Assembly: GCA_934725285.1 (NCBI GenBank)
Contig: CAKVBK010000001.1
Coordinates: 1-58,841 of the forward strand
DNA length: 58,841 nucleotides
Direction: 5' to 3'
From: an uncultured Bacteroidales bacterium
Lineage (GTDB): Bacteria > Bacteroidota > Bacteroidia > Bacteroidales > UBA932
A program made the position numbers and the translations under genes. Below, piece after piece: positions 7,380 to 16,740 of this stretch; position 1 is the first letter of the stretch; each line of letters begins with the position of its first letter. Below the pieces are notes generated by a model. The model ran no database searches, had not been told where the DNA came from, and saw nothing but the letters and a program-made list of their open reading frames with translations.

Positions 7380-8888
7380 TTATAGGCATATTTGAGATTC
7401 AGATGTAATAAGGACTAGCTTCTTTCTGGCTCGTGAAATGGCCACATAGAAATTCTTTGCGTCTGTAAATTTATGCGCCTCATAAAGCACTACGGTATCA
7501 AATTCCAAACCTTTAGTCAAGAGAGTTGTCCCTATGCATCTTCCTTCGATTTTTCGTCCCATGTGCCGAATGTTATTCTTTAAGTGAGTCATAGCTTCAT
7601 ACATTGGAATGTCTTCACTTTCCGCAATATTAGAGGCACGTTTAATTTCGCGATACAACTCTTTGAAATGACATTTGTTACTAATCAAAGAATAAAAGTT
7701 ATCAAATATCTTCATTAGATTTGGCAAATTAGGATTTTCCTCAAAAGAAGAGAATAGGGATTGTAACTTCTCTCCTTTTGACTTACACTCTTGATCTCTC
7801 TTTCGCTTAATTCGATTATTGCCCCTGTCAATCCAATCATTCATAGCAGTTGCTCCGAAGTGCATGGCCTTCATTATATCATATAAGGCTTTTATCTTTT
7901 GTATTTTACGTTTATCTTGGCATGCATTTATGAATTCATCAATTTTTTTAGAACAAGAATAAAATTTATCTGAATCAATTGCGTCAAGCATATGAAAGTT
8001 ATAGCCATAATCAATTGCTATTTTCAAATCAATTCTATCCTTTATACTTCCTCTTGGTTGAATTTGTCCATCTTTGCGAGTCTCATTGTATGACGGATAA
8101 ATAATCAAGAAACTGTCTGACATGTTATTCTTTATCGCAGTCCTTAATAGACTCAAGAAAGAACTGTCGTGCAAGTCTGCCGGTATAATATGATGAATAA
8201 CTGTTAACCCTGTACAATTAATTGAGTCTAATTGTATAGGTTTATGCGTTTCCAAACATTTACGCATTGACAATATTTGATTTCCAAGCGCCTCATTTAT
8301 TCCATGCCATCTCCATGGGTCAGACAAGAGATCAAATTTTTCAAACTGGGCAAGGTCTCTTTCAAAATCCACAAGAGGCGTTTTCTCAAAGGAGAATATA
8401 CCTTGAAGTGGGTCACCAAGCACATGCAACGGCAAGTTCTTTGCCAAAGTAAGTATCATCTTATGCTGATCAGTGGTGCAATCTTGATACTCATCCACAA
8501 AGATTCCATCATAAGAAGCCTTTATAATCAGTTGGACAACAGCGTAATCTATCAACTGAGTACAATACTGAATTATAGTTGAAAAATATGTTTTTTCTTC
8601 AACTGACGGCAAATCTCTATTTTCTTTAAATGAAAGTACATACCGTTGCGCGAAACCAGTTATCGTATCTAATTGATACTTTTTTTGAGGTATGTTCTTT
8701 TCTTTGAACTTAGCACGCAATGATGCTATTCCAGCATGAGTATGAGTAAGAATTAAATAGCGCGACTCTTCTGGGCATTGCATTATACAATCAGCAATAG
8801 CCGTTGTCTTGCCGTGTCCTGCAGGGGCCGTTAATAGACCCCGTTGGCATTTCAAATATGATGTCCAATCAACCTTATTCAAAACCAC
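7380..8888 (-). CDS. gajB: UvrD-like helicase, GajB-type
   Basis: A 502-residue superfamily 1 helicase-like ATPase. Visible motifs are Walker A APAGHGKTT (residues 21-29), motif Ia ILTHTHAG, motif II DEYQD near residue 131, motif III GDPLQGIF, and the C-terminal TLLTKGLEFDTVVL and FYVAISRARKKLVL blocks of UvrD/Rep helicases. Its length and its 14-nt overlap with an upstream OLD-type nuclease gene match GajB of Gabija, where GajB senses nucleotides or DNA ends and works with the GajA nuclease during phage infection. It is the last gene of the seven-gene operon. Base composition is AT-rich compared with the mod/res part of the operon. Confidence 0.78.
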   Translation of the reverse strand: MVLNKVDWTSYLKCQRGLLTAPAGHGKTTAIADCIMQCPEESRYLILTHTHAGIASLRAKFKEKNIPQKKYQLDTITGFAQRYVLSFKENRDLPSVEEKTYFSTIIQYCTQLIDYAVVQLIIKASYDGIFVDEYQDCTTDQHKMILTLAKNLPLHVLGDPLQGIFSFEKTPLVDFERDLAQFEKFDLLSDPWRWHGINEALGNQILSMRKCLETHKPIQLDSINCTGLTVIHHIIPADLHDSSFLSLLRTAIKNNMSDSFLIIYPSYNETRKDGQIQPRGSIKDRIDLKIAIDYGYNFHMLDAIDSDKFYSCSKKIDEFINACQDKRKIQKIKALYDIMKAMHFGATAMNDWIDRGNNRIKRKRDQECKSKGEKLQSLFSSFEENPNLPNLMKIFDNFYSLISNKCHFKELYREIKRASNIAESEDIPMYEAMTHLKNNIRHMGRKIEGRCIGTTLLTKGLEFDTVVLYEAHKFTDAKNFYVAISRARKKLVLITSESQICL

Positions 8889-10557
8889 ACCATTTTGTTA
8901 ATTCAATGATATTCTTCTTCAGATTGTTGTCATTAGGAATGTTGCTCATGTCATTAAATACAATATTTCCTAAGAACTCTCCACCAGGGATATGTTTGAA
9001 CCATTCATGCTTTTTCTTTGTTGCTTCTCGAATAATTTCTTCACGAATAGTCTGTTTTTCTTCCTCTGAATTCGCATTGCTAATTCGTCCCATCATATCG
9101 TCTGACAATTCTATATTATGGTTTGGAAATCCATTTTCATTACATTTTGTCAAAGAGATAAATTCATTCCAAGAGACAGACATTATTATTTCCTTTTCAA
9201 GGCAATTCCCTTCGCCACATAAAAATAATGGAATAGAAACGTCTCTTGCTGCATTAATCTTAACGGAAAGTTCTTTAGTTACATCATTATCGGCAAAAAC
9301 ACATACATCATATCCCATTCTTTTGAGTTCAATGGCGTAAGTGTATATTTTATCTCCTCCACCAGCATTCACTATAACTACTCCTTTTGTCGAAAAGTTA
9401 GCCTCATTTTTAGTCTCAAGCCATGAATCCATCGCTCGAAGAAAACCACATTCAGTTTTTCCTTCACAGATTATAAGTTTCTTTCCGAAGAATGCCTGAG
9501 GGTTTGAACGGCGACAACTATCCATTGCACTATCCACACGACATAAAGAATCCATATCTTTGTTTAGTATAAAGATATTGTCTGCTTCCGCTTCGAGAAT
9601 TACATGAACAGAATGAGTCGTAATGAACATTTGTCCTTTATCTATTCTACGGAAGAGCCGAACAAGAGTCGCTATGCGATCCGGTTCAAGTCCTTGCTCT
9701 ATTTCGTCAATCAAAGCAATGCCGCCAGTCTGTGCCAGATCCATCTGAATGGCAATTGACATCAAACGTTTGCTACCTTTACCATGAAGACGAAATGGCA
9801 GTTCCATGTCTTCAGTTTTCTCATGAAGGGCTATACTATTTCCAGTATAAGGGTTTTCCTTTATGTCTATACCCGTAGAAAGTTCACCTAGAGAAAGCCC
9901 AAGTCGCTCTGATGTAGTTTTGAGTTGTTCCAAAGGTTTGTTTAATTCCTCCTTATCTTCATTATTCAATGAGGAAGACATTGTCCTTAGCATCTTGGAC
10001 TTAATTTGGTCAATCTGCTTGCTATTACTGAGTGAGGATTTTGTTAATGAGTATAATGGTGAAAGTTTATTATACGAGAACTGGTTATCAGTATAATCTG
10101 TAATGAAGTTAATTGCGAACAAAGCTCTTTCTTGAGCGGATATTACCTTATCTTCAATATCAGCACCGGATCGAGCCTTAACAACCCAACGAGGTTCTAA
10201 AGACTCGTCCACAGATAGTTTTATGCTAATTCGCAGATTGGATTCTTGGCAATCTTCATCAGTTAAATCGTTCGTTACATATAATCCAAACTTTTTTTCC
10301 GCTAATAGCTCATGCGGTATATCAGACAGCTCAGCTTCGATTTCTATAGGAGATGATGTATTTTGGTTATAGAAATCAAGATCACTAAATGTCATATTCC
10401 ACGATGGTGAAAGCACAGCATGAATAGCAGATAAGACTGTGCTTTTTCCTGAATCTCCTCTGCCGATAAGTATAATAAACTTCTCTTCTCCAAAATCTTG
10501 ACAGAGATGCTTTATTCCTCTGTAATTATTGATTATAAGTTTATTTATATGGCTCAT
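8875..10557 (-). CDS. gajA: OLD-family ATPase/TOPRIM nuclease, GajA-type
   Basis: A 560-residue OLD-family protein. The ABC-type ATPase half has Walker A GRGDSGKST (residues 32-40), the downstream block LHGKGSKRLMSIAIQMDLA and Walker B LIDEIEQGLEPD near residue 282, followed by an ITTHS H-loop. The C-terminal TOPRIM nuclease has ICEGKTE near residue 363 and VCVFADND near residue 420, giving the acidic metal-binding residues. With the overlapping UvrD-like gene downstream it forms a Gabija-like pair: GajA nicks DNA and is held inactive by nucleotides until they are depleted. Single-protein OLD nucleases are the alternative, but the partner gene argues for Gabija. Confidence 0.8.
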   Translation of the reverse strand: MSHINKLIINNYRGIKHLCQDFGEEKFIILIGRGDSGKSTVLSAIHAVLSPSWNMTFSDLDFYNQNTSSPIEIEAELSDIPHELLAEKKFGLYVTNDLTDEDCQESNLRISIKLSVDESLEPRWVVKARSGADIEDKVISAQERALFAINFITDYTDNQFSYNKLSPLYSLTKSSLSNSKQIDQIKSKMLRTMSSSLNNEDKEELNKPLEQLKTTSERLGLSLGELSTGIDIKENPYTGNSIALHEKTEDMELPFRLHGKGSKRLMSIAIQMDLAQTGGIALIDEIEQGLEPDRIATLVRLFRRIDKGQMFITTHSVHVILEAEADNIFILNKDMDSLCRVDSAMDSCRRSNPQAFFGKKLIICEGKTECGFLRAMDSWLETKNEANFSTKGVVIVNAGGGDKIYTYAIELKRMGYDVCVFADNDVTKELSVKINAARDVSIPLFLCGEGNCLEKEIIMSVSWNEFISLTKCNENGFPNHNIELSDDMMGRISNANSEEEKQTIREEIIREATKKKHEWFKHIPGGEFLGNIVFNDMSNIPNDNNLKKNIIELTKWCGFE

Positions 10558-10566
10558 TATACGACT

Positions 10567-12150
10567 TTAAATCAAATGCGTAACCTTTATCTTCTTATAG
10601 TTCTTGCCGGAAATGCCGAGCAGGGCCATAGTGTCATCCTTGATGATGAGTTCACCTTTCTGGAGTGAGGCGATTTCAGCCTTTATGTCATTGAAGTCCT
10701 TGCCTGTCACTCCGAAAATATCCTTGATAACGGAGTCATTTATGCTCTGCTGCTTCATAATGAGAGGATATTGAGCGTTGGCATAGAAATCAAAATGCTT
10801 ACTCTTGAAACTGTCCATATTCTGAGTCGCCAGGATGATGCTCAGCCCCTTGTTTCGACCGACAGCGATAAGATTCCTTAAAGGTTGATTGTCAAAGTCA
10901 AGCATATAGTGAGCCTCATCTATGATTGTGAAATGCCTGATCTGCACACACTCGTCATTTACGGCCTGCTTTTCCAACTTCTCATATATGTTGTTTAGTT
11001 TCGAGATTACGAAATAGACTATTGCTTTGGCGATGACACCATCCTTAGGGAAGCTGTCCATCTTGACAATGTAGCATCCGTTGACAAGGTCAGTCTTATC
11101 TTCCGTCTCAAACAGATTGTTACGAACGAGCTGTTTGAGGACAGAGGAAATGCTGTCATCCTTGTCCGCATTGACCATCTTGCAGCGATACTGGTTCAGC
11201 ATTTCATTGAAAGTGATAGGGCGGCCATTGGTTTTCTTGTATGCGTCCACAATGGCTTCGCTGAGGCGATTGCTCATGTTGGCGCTGATGCTCGCCTTGT
11301 CTATAGCACACAAGGCGTTCGCCATCTCCGTCGAATACAAGTTGATCTCGTTTATCGGGCGGCCGCTGAAATCCTTGAAAGGAGTGAATGGGAGAGGATT
11401 CTTTACAGGGTCAAGGATGCTTGACCGGTCAACTTCAAAGTGCTGAAGCCAATGACTGTTGGTGGGGTCAGAGAACTCACCTTTATAGTCAAACAAGAGG
11501 AAATTGACCGGATAAGGGCTTTCGACGGAAAGGCTGCGGAACTGTTCGATGATAACCGCAAGAAGGTTCGTCTTACCTGAGCCTGTCGTCCCGGCAATAA
11601 TCACCTGTGCATTGCTTACAGAACGCCCGTTTATGTTGAGTTTGGCCTCTATTCCATCACCGTATTCACCGATAACCAAATCCAAAACAGGAATGCTCGT
11701 AGATGCGCACTTCCTGTCACTTTCTGCAAACAGGAACGCATTTAAGTTGTCGTCGCTCATCAAGTACTTAAGTCCTCTGTGCATTTCAGCGGCAACAATC
11801 TTCGAGACGACCGTCATATCCTTCAAATCAAGTCCAAGATCCTTATACCTCATTTTGATGAGGGCCGAGAACAAAGGCTTCAGGTCTCTGGCCGTGAAGA
11901 AAGTCGCGACAAGACGCTGGCTGTTCTTTGAAAGGGATTCCTGCTCAATGTCTTCAACCTTCCTTTTTTCCGGAAGATTCAGCCCCACAAGAAGGCATAT
12001 CCTCATCACCTTGTTCAGCGGGAAAAGATAAGGATTGCATCCGTCAATTTGCTTTGTCAAATTGAATTTTGACTCCAACAGATTCTTCAATGGCGTTATG
12101 TCATCAATGATTCCTTCCGCCTGACGCAGGTTGTCTAATACAATATCCAT
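10567..12150 (-). CDS. HerA/FtsK-like ATPase, Dnd-system-like
   Basis: A 527-residue DNA-translocase-type ATPase with Walker A IIAGTTGSGKTNLL near residue 190, Walker B HFTIIDEAHYMLD near residue 408, and a sensor strand IILATQNMDSF. The first 170 residues precede the motor and contain NKVMRICLLVGLNLPE, faintly like the helix of the small DndE DNA-binding protein; this resemblance is tentative. In Dnd-type loci HerA-like proteins act in restriction next to DndD-like ATPases, which matches the gene directly upstream (3-nt gap). No nuclease domain is visible, so DNA cutting would rely on Res or GajA. Confidence 0.72.
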   Translation of the reverse strand: MDIVLDNLRQAEGIIDDITPLKNLLESKFNLTKQIDGCNPYLFPLNKVMRICLLVGLNLPEKRKVEDIEQESLSKNSQRLVATFFTARDLKPLFSALIKMRYKDLGLDLKDMTVVSKIVAAEMHRGLKYLMSDDNLNAFLFAESDRKCASTSIPVLDLVIGEYGDGIEAKLNINGRSVSNAQVIIAGTTGSGKTNLLAVIIEQFRSLSVESPYPVNFLLFDYKGEFSDPTNSHWLQHFEVDRSSILDPVKNPLPFTPFKDFSGRPINEINLYSTEMANALCAIDKASISANMSNRLSEAIVDAYKKTNGRPITFNEMLNQYRCKMVNADKDDSISSVLKQLVRNNLFETEDKTDLVNGCYIVKMDSFPKDGVIAKAIVYFVISKLNNIYEKLEKQAVNDECVQIRHFTIIDEAHYMLDFDNQPLRNLIAVGRNKGLSIILATQNMDSFKSKHFDFYANAQYPLIMKQQSINDSVIKDIFGVTGKDFNDIKAEIASLQKGELIIKDDTMALLGISGKNYKKIKVTHLI

Positions 12151-12153
12151 GAC

Positions 12154-14154
12154 TTAATTATCTAATTGGATTCCAAAATATCCGGATTCTACACTCGTTG
12201 ACTGCTTTTCAACATCACGTTTCAATGTATAAGACTTGGCTATGAAAGGCTCAAGCTTTATATAGTCACTGTCTTTCCGTATTTCCGATGTCGTGCAAAG
12301 CAGAATTGTCTGTTCCGCCAAGTCTGGAAAATATAGTTCCATCAATGCGTCACGGCTTTCCTCATCAAGAACGCCCATGACCGTATCAATCATGACAGGC
12401 GGGTTGTAGTCTCCGAGATTCCTGAGCACTTTAAGGAGCACCTGGATGAAGATCTGTTTGGAGGCCGCATTCAGCTGGTTCAATGAAATCTGGTTTCCGG
12501 CCTTATGATATAGCTTTATTGAGAAATGCTCCATCCTGTCTGACAGCTCAACCCTTGATATACATCCCTTATACGAGATAAGCAACTCATTGAGCTGTTC
12601 TTTCATTTCAGTCTCTATTTTCTCTTTCTTGCGTTTAAGGAGACTATCGGCAACCTCTTCAAAGAATGATTTCAACTTGACCAACGTATCATACTTGACA
12701 TCCGGTTCCTGCTGCACCTGAATGTCGTACTTGTGGATTTGTTTATCAAGTTTCGATATTTCAGAATTCAGGTCCTCGGCCTCGTGTTTCAATGATTCAA
12801 GACTCCGCTCCCTTTCCTCGTAGTCTTTTATGAGTTCAGCATTCCCACCGCTTTGCTGCCGGAGCAAAGTGTCCCGCTGCATTTCCTGATCGTGGAGCGT
12901 TGCGATGCGTGTATCTATGTCGTGCTTGAGTTCGTCCAATTGCAGGAATCTGTTGAATGCGCCGCCTGTCATCATGCGTTTGATGGCAGACAGCTCGTTG
13001 TCATCAATGTAAGAATACTTGTCAACGTTGCTTGAGGGTTGCCGGCGGTCATACAGATAATCGACAATTTCTTTCTCTTCAACATGTTCGGGACAAAGGC
13101 ACTTGCGCTTCAGGTATTCGAGAATCTTATCAGTAATATCCTTAATCTGCTCAAGCGAAAGGGCATCACTCATCCTCTTCTTCAATTCATCCTTATGCCT
13201 GATGATGTCATTGAAGTCAAGGGCCATATTGTTGAATATCTTCGGGATAAAGATATCCGTCTCTATTGAATCGACTATGCTCTTGATTTGCTCGTTATAA
13301 CTGCGTGCAGCCTTCTTTGTCTCCTCTATATTTTCAGTGAGGCTGTTGATTTTTATAGAGTTGTCCGCAATGGTTTTTGCGCCGACCTTCGCAATATCAT
13401 AGTCATCCTTGATTCCTACAAGATACTTGTAAAGCTTGTCCTGCTCCGCAACGTTCTGATCAAGTTTCTCGACCAAAGCTGCCTTATTCGCACAGAGCCC
13501 ATTATATTCCTTGGCCTCCTGCTCTGCCGCCAGTCTTCTTGCCGCCCATTCCTGCTGCAATTTTTCGGCAGCCCGCTTCATCTGGATATATTTATTGAAG
13601 CCCATGACGTTCTCAATGTTCTCACGTATCAGTTGGGAGAACACGCCTTCCTTCAAAAGGTCGCTCGATTGCATCGCATCGAACAGGAAATACTTGCTCA
13701 GTTCCTGCGGAAGATTAGCCTTTATGATCTTGTTTACCTGCTGTTCGGCGATAGTGCGCTGCGCTATTGGCATTGCAGTGCCATAGACGAATTGATTGCC
13801 GTTCATATTCAACGACACGCTTTCCACAGGCTTTTCGGCAGTGTTTAGTTTATAGCCCCTTTTCAGGATATAGGTCTGTTCCTGCCCGAGAACCTGCCCA
13901 GTGAATGTCAGTTCCAGCCATATCTCAGGTGCCTCTGTCCCGACCGCACCGTTGTTAAGAAGTTCTCTGAACTGTTCCTTTGTGGAAATCTTCAGCCCAT
14001 ACAGCGCTCCGCATATAGCCTCGAACAGGGTTGTCTTACCGCCACCGTTCATGCCGCCTATCAGGATTATCGGCCTGTACTTGGAAATGGACAAGTCCAA
14101 ATCAAGAGACAGATAGGTCTTGTAATTCCTTATTTTGATGTTCTTTATCACCAT
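12154..14154 (-). CDS. DndD-like SMC/RecN-type ATPase
   Basis: A 666-residue SMC-like ATPase. Walker A is GGMNGGGKTT (residues 33-42) after the typical IKIRNYKTY start. Residues 190-300 and 400-510 form heptad-rich coiled coils, separated near residues 345-365 by a CLCP segment that may be a zinc-hook-like hinge. The C-terminal head has a signature-like LNAASKQIFIQVLL and Walker B PPVMIDTVMGVLDE near residue 585. This is the architecture of DndD from DNA phosphorothioation systems. dndA, dndB and dndC are absent, so it probably serves a methylation-based system here, together with Mod/Res and the HerA-like ATPase. Confidence 0.75.
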   Translation of the reverse strand: MVIKNIKIRNYKTYLSLDLDLSISKYRPIILIGGMNGGGKTTLFEAICGALYGLKISTKEQFRELLNNGAVGTEAPEIWLELTFTGQVLGQEQTYILKRGYKLNTAEKPVESVSLNMNGNQFVYGTAMPIAQRTIAEQQVNKIIKANLPQELSKYFLFDAMQSSDLLKEGVFSQLIRENIENVMGFNKYIQMKRAAEKLQQEWAARRLAAEQEAKEYNGLCANKAALVEKLDQNVAEQDKLYKYLVGIKDDYDIAKVGAKTIADNSIKINSLTENIEETKKAARSYNEQIKSIVDSIETDIFIPKIFNNMALDFNDIIRHKDELKKRMSDALSLEQIKDITDKILEYLKRKCLCPEHVEEKEIVDYLYDRRQPSSNVDKYSYIDDNELSAIKRMMTGGAFNRFLQLDELKHDIDTRIATLHDQEMQRDTLLRQQSGGNAELIKDYEERERSLESLKHEAEDLNSEISKLDKQIHKYDIQVQQEPDVKYDTLVKLKSFFEEVADSLLKRKKEKIETEMKEQLNELLISYKGCISRVELSDRMEHFSIKLYHKAGNQISLNQLNAASKQIFIQVLLKVLRNLGDYNPPVMIDTVMGVLDEESRDALMELYFPDLAEQTILLCTTSEIRKDSDYIKLEPFIAKSYTLKRDVEKQSTSVESGYFGIQLDN

Positions 14155-14167
14155 ACCTGTGCCCTCC

Positions 14168-14383
14168 CTATTTCAAATGCTGAATCGCCTCGTTTATAAT
14201 TATCTCCGTGTCGGAATCGCTCATTTCTATTCTGTCAACCTTCGCGGCATGATACTTCCTTAAGATTTCCTCGCTCAGCCAGTCAAAATCAATTTCATGA
14301 GCGAGGCACAAACTCTTTATCAGAGTAAGATCCTCTTCCCTGATTCCGTAATGAAGGAACTTATGGTCTAAACCTTGTGCCAT
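14168..14383 (-). CDS. Small acidic protein between res and dndD-like gene
   Basis: A 71-residue, acidic, probably all-helical protein (LIKSLCLAHEIDFDWLSEEI, then SDSDTEIIINEAIQHLK). I cannot assign a function. It lies 12 nt after res and 13 nt before the DndD-like gene, so it is clearly part of the operon. A small adaptor, a regulator of the neighbouring ATPase or a structural subunit are all possible. Confidence 0.7.
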   Translation of the reverse strand: MAQGLDHKFLHYGIREEDLTLIKSLCLAHEIDFDWLSEEILRKYHAAKVDRIEMSDSDTEIIINEAIQHLK

Positions 14384-14395
14384 AACAATGTGGTA

Positions 14396-16738
14396 TTACT
14401 GTTTATATTGCTCCGGATAGAAGCAATCCCATCCGGAGAGGTCGTCAGTGTTGGAGATAGGAAGCGGTGAATATTTCCAGTTCTCGTGGTCATAAATCAA
14501 AACACCACCCTTGAGCCCAAGCCCAGCGTTCTCGTCATTCCGCATATATTCCAAAAGGGCGTTATGCTTGTTGGGAGCGTTCTCATCGCTGTTCTGGGAT
14601 TTCGTGTCAAACAGGAATATCTGCCCGTTTTTCATGCGTATGACATAATCCACATAGAAAAGAGACTGCTCGCCACGGACATTCTTGTAAGGGACGGCAT
14701 AATTCATTATTCCGCTGTCTCCGTTCTTGTACCACCAGTCGATATATTGTGTGTTCTGTTCCAGAAACTCCGAGAAGTTCACTTCCTGATATGAGGCATT
14801 ACGTGAAGCGATGAAAGGCATCAAGGCATGATTTTTCTTAGTGTCATCCACGTAGTTTACCTGTTCGTTATAGACTCTCTCTTCCGGGACCTCCCATTCA
14901 TAGGAAATCAAATCCCTCTCGGAAGCCTTTCGACGCATATTCATCGTCTGCTTATATGCGTTCAGAGCTGCGTGAATGACCTCCACGAATTTCGGCCTAT
15001 TGCCATGGTACAGTACAATCTTCTTGACATCCGTCTCAAACACATCGAAAAGAGACTCCATAGCTTCCTCGATTGCGTTCTCCAACACAGCAAGGCTCTG
15101 GTGCTTTTCCCACTCAGTCAGCTGCTTAAGACAGAAATCATCAAACACTCGCTTGAGCTCGGACTCCGTACGTGCAAACTTCACTTTGCTGCCCACCTCG
15201 ATAACGCCAAGTTCGTTCAGTATGGGCAAGTCTTTCGGAATGTCTATCGAAATACTTTTGACATCGAAATTGATATACTTCGATGCGGCAACTCTATTGT
15301 CCGGAGCCTTGTTGTCAAGGGAGAATGGTTCCGGCGAGTCGTCATCACCGAACAGATCAAAAAGAGAAGGCTCATAGACCTTGGTCCAGCTTCTGGCCAT
15401 CTGTTCCTTCAGAACTGTCTTGAAACCGGTACCGAGACGCATACGGTCGGTGCCTTTCCTCTCAACATATACTGACTGCAGCTTGACATTATTGAGGTTG
15501 GGTCTCCTTTTGGCCGAGAGTTTGGAGATGTAATCCAGGTCGTCCTTCACAATCTGAATCTTGTCCTTGCTCAAGTCAGTATAGACATATCCCATATTGA
15601 GCGCATCCTTGGAGTAGTACTTCTGCTCAGGCATACGAAGGATTCTCCCTATGGTCTGCATCGTGAATGTGAAACTGTCCAACTTTCTGAATATAAGAAG
15701 GACAGCCGCGCGTGGGCAATCCCACCCCAGGGCAATAGCCTGTTTGAATAACAGCACCTCGGTAAGGTTGTCCGGAGCCTCAAGATTATCAAGGTTTTCC
15801 TTTTCATTGGAAAGCCAAACCGCCAGCTTACCGTTTTCCGTCGTGATGTCATGCATCGCACGAAGATATTCTATCACCTCTTCCTTGATGGTGTTGTCCT
15901 CGGCAGTGTTGGCCTCGCTTGAGTCATTCGGCAACTGGATGAGCAGCAGAGGGTTTATGCCTGCTCCCAATTCTTTGTACGCTGCAGCAAGCTCATTCCG
16001 CTTGTTCAAGGCTTCTTTTATAAGCCATTGATTAGCTGTAAGCCCGTCGGAACGCGCAATATCGATGGCCGGATTCAGGACTATGCCATTTTTAATCATC
16101 TCCTCGGCGATGACATCCTCACGCAACACGTTCACCATTTCGTCGCCGGTAGTGATAGGAGTCGCAGAAATACGGATCTCCAGTTTCGGATTGATGTTCT
16201 GAAGTACTTTCTCGCACTTCTTGGCGTTCTTCGTCCCGAACATATGCTCCTCGTCAATCACGACCACAATCTGGATGTGGTTGTCTTCCTGAGTCCTCCT
16301 CGTGATGTCGTATAGAGAAGCCGAGTTCTCGGTCTCACGAATCATCACGGCATTGTCCTTGTTGATGCTCTCCCAGTTCACAAACAGAATCTCTCCGTGC
16401 CGTATGTAACTCTCGTTGGAGTGATCAAGTTCATCATAGATGAGGGGCTGAAGGATGCGGGTCTCGGTGAAGAAGTTCTTCATCTTGAAATAACTCTGTT
16501 CGTGAAGTTTATTCGGAGCTATCCAGATGAGAGCCACCTTGTCATAATTGCAGTCAGTCCGTTCCGGCAGCTCGCTGACCAGACGGCCGAGCATCTCGGA
16601 AGCCATCACTGTCTTTCCGGAACCCGTGGGCGCCTTGAACACGAGTTTCTTTCTCTGCCCGGAACTGTTGAGCAGTTTTATTGTTTTGGAGACAAGTTCG
16701 TTTACCGCAGTCTCCTGATATTTAACTTGCTTAAGCAT
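14396..16738 (-). CDS. res: Type III-like restriction subunit (Res), helicase-nuclease
   Basis: A 780-residue superfamily 2 helicase with Walker A APTGSGKT (residues 36-43), motif Ia WIAPNKLHEQ, a DEEH box near residue 158, motif III SATPIT near residue 188 and motif VI TIGRILR near residue 372. Near the C-terminus VDYVIRMKNGQ-IFLFDTKSQ (about residues 692-712) fits a PD-(D/E)XK endonuclease core of the D...DxK type. Together with the DNA methyltransferase 2 nt upstream it forms a type III-like restriction-modification pair in which Res translocates or diffuses along DNA and cuts unmodified sites. It is somewhat shorter than classical Res subunits (about 900-1000 residues). Confidence 0.85.
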   Translation of the reverse strand: MLKQVKYQETAVNELVSKTIKLLNSSGQRKKLVFKAPTGSGKTVMASEMLGRLVSELPERTDCNYDKVALIWIAPNKLHEQSYFKMKNFFTETRILQPLIYDELDHSNESYIRHGEILFVNWESINKDNAVMIRETENSASLYDITRRTQEDNHIQIVVVIDEEHMFGTKNAKKCEKVLQNINPKLEIRISATPITTGDEMVNVLREDVIAEEMIKNGIVLNPAIDIARSDGLTANQWLIKEALNKRNELAAAYKELGAGINPLLLIQLPNDSSEANTAEDNTIKEEVIEYLRAMHDITTENGKLAVWLSNEKENLDNLEAPDNLTEVLLFKQAIALGWDCPRAAVLLIFRKLDSFTFTMQTIGRILRMPEQKYYSKDALNMGYVYTDLSKDKIQIVKDDLDYISKLSAKRRPNLNNVKLQSVYVERKGTDRMRLGTGFKTVLKEQMARSWTKVYEPSLFDLFGDDDSPEPFSLDNKAPDNRVAASKYINFDVKSISIDIPKDLPILNELGVIEVGSKVKFARTESELKRVFDDFCLKQLTEWEKHQSLAVLENAIEEAMESLFDVFETDVKKIVLYHGNRPKFVEVIHAALNAYKQTMNMRRKASERDLISYEWEVPEERVYNEQVNYVDDTKKNHALMPFIASRNASYQEVNFSEFLEQNTQYIDWWYKNGDSGIMNYAVPYKNVRGEQSLFYVDYVIRMKNGQIFLFDTKSQNSDENAPNKHNALLEYMRNDENAGLGLKGGVLIYDHENWKYSPLPISNTDDLSGWDCFYPEQYKQ

Positions 16739-16740
16739 AA

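Noticed and set aside
13288..13848. Long rightward open frame of 186 codons
   Set aside because: It lies antisense to the DndD-like gene, has no domain, and its composition is that of a reverse-complemented coiled-coil region.
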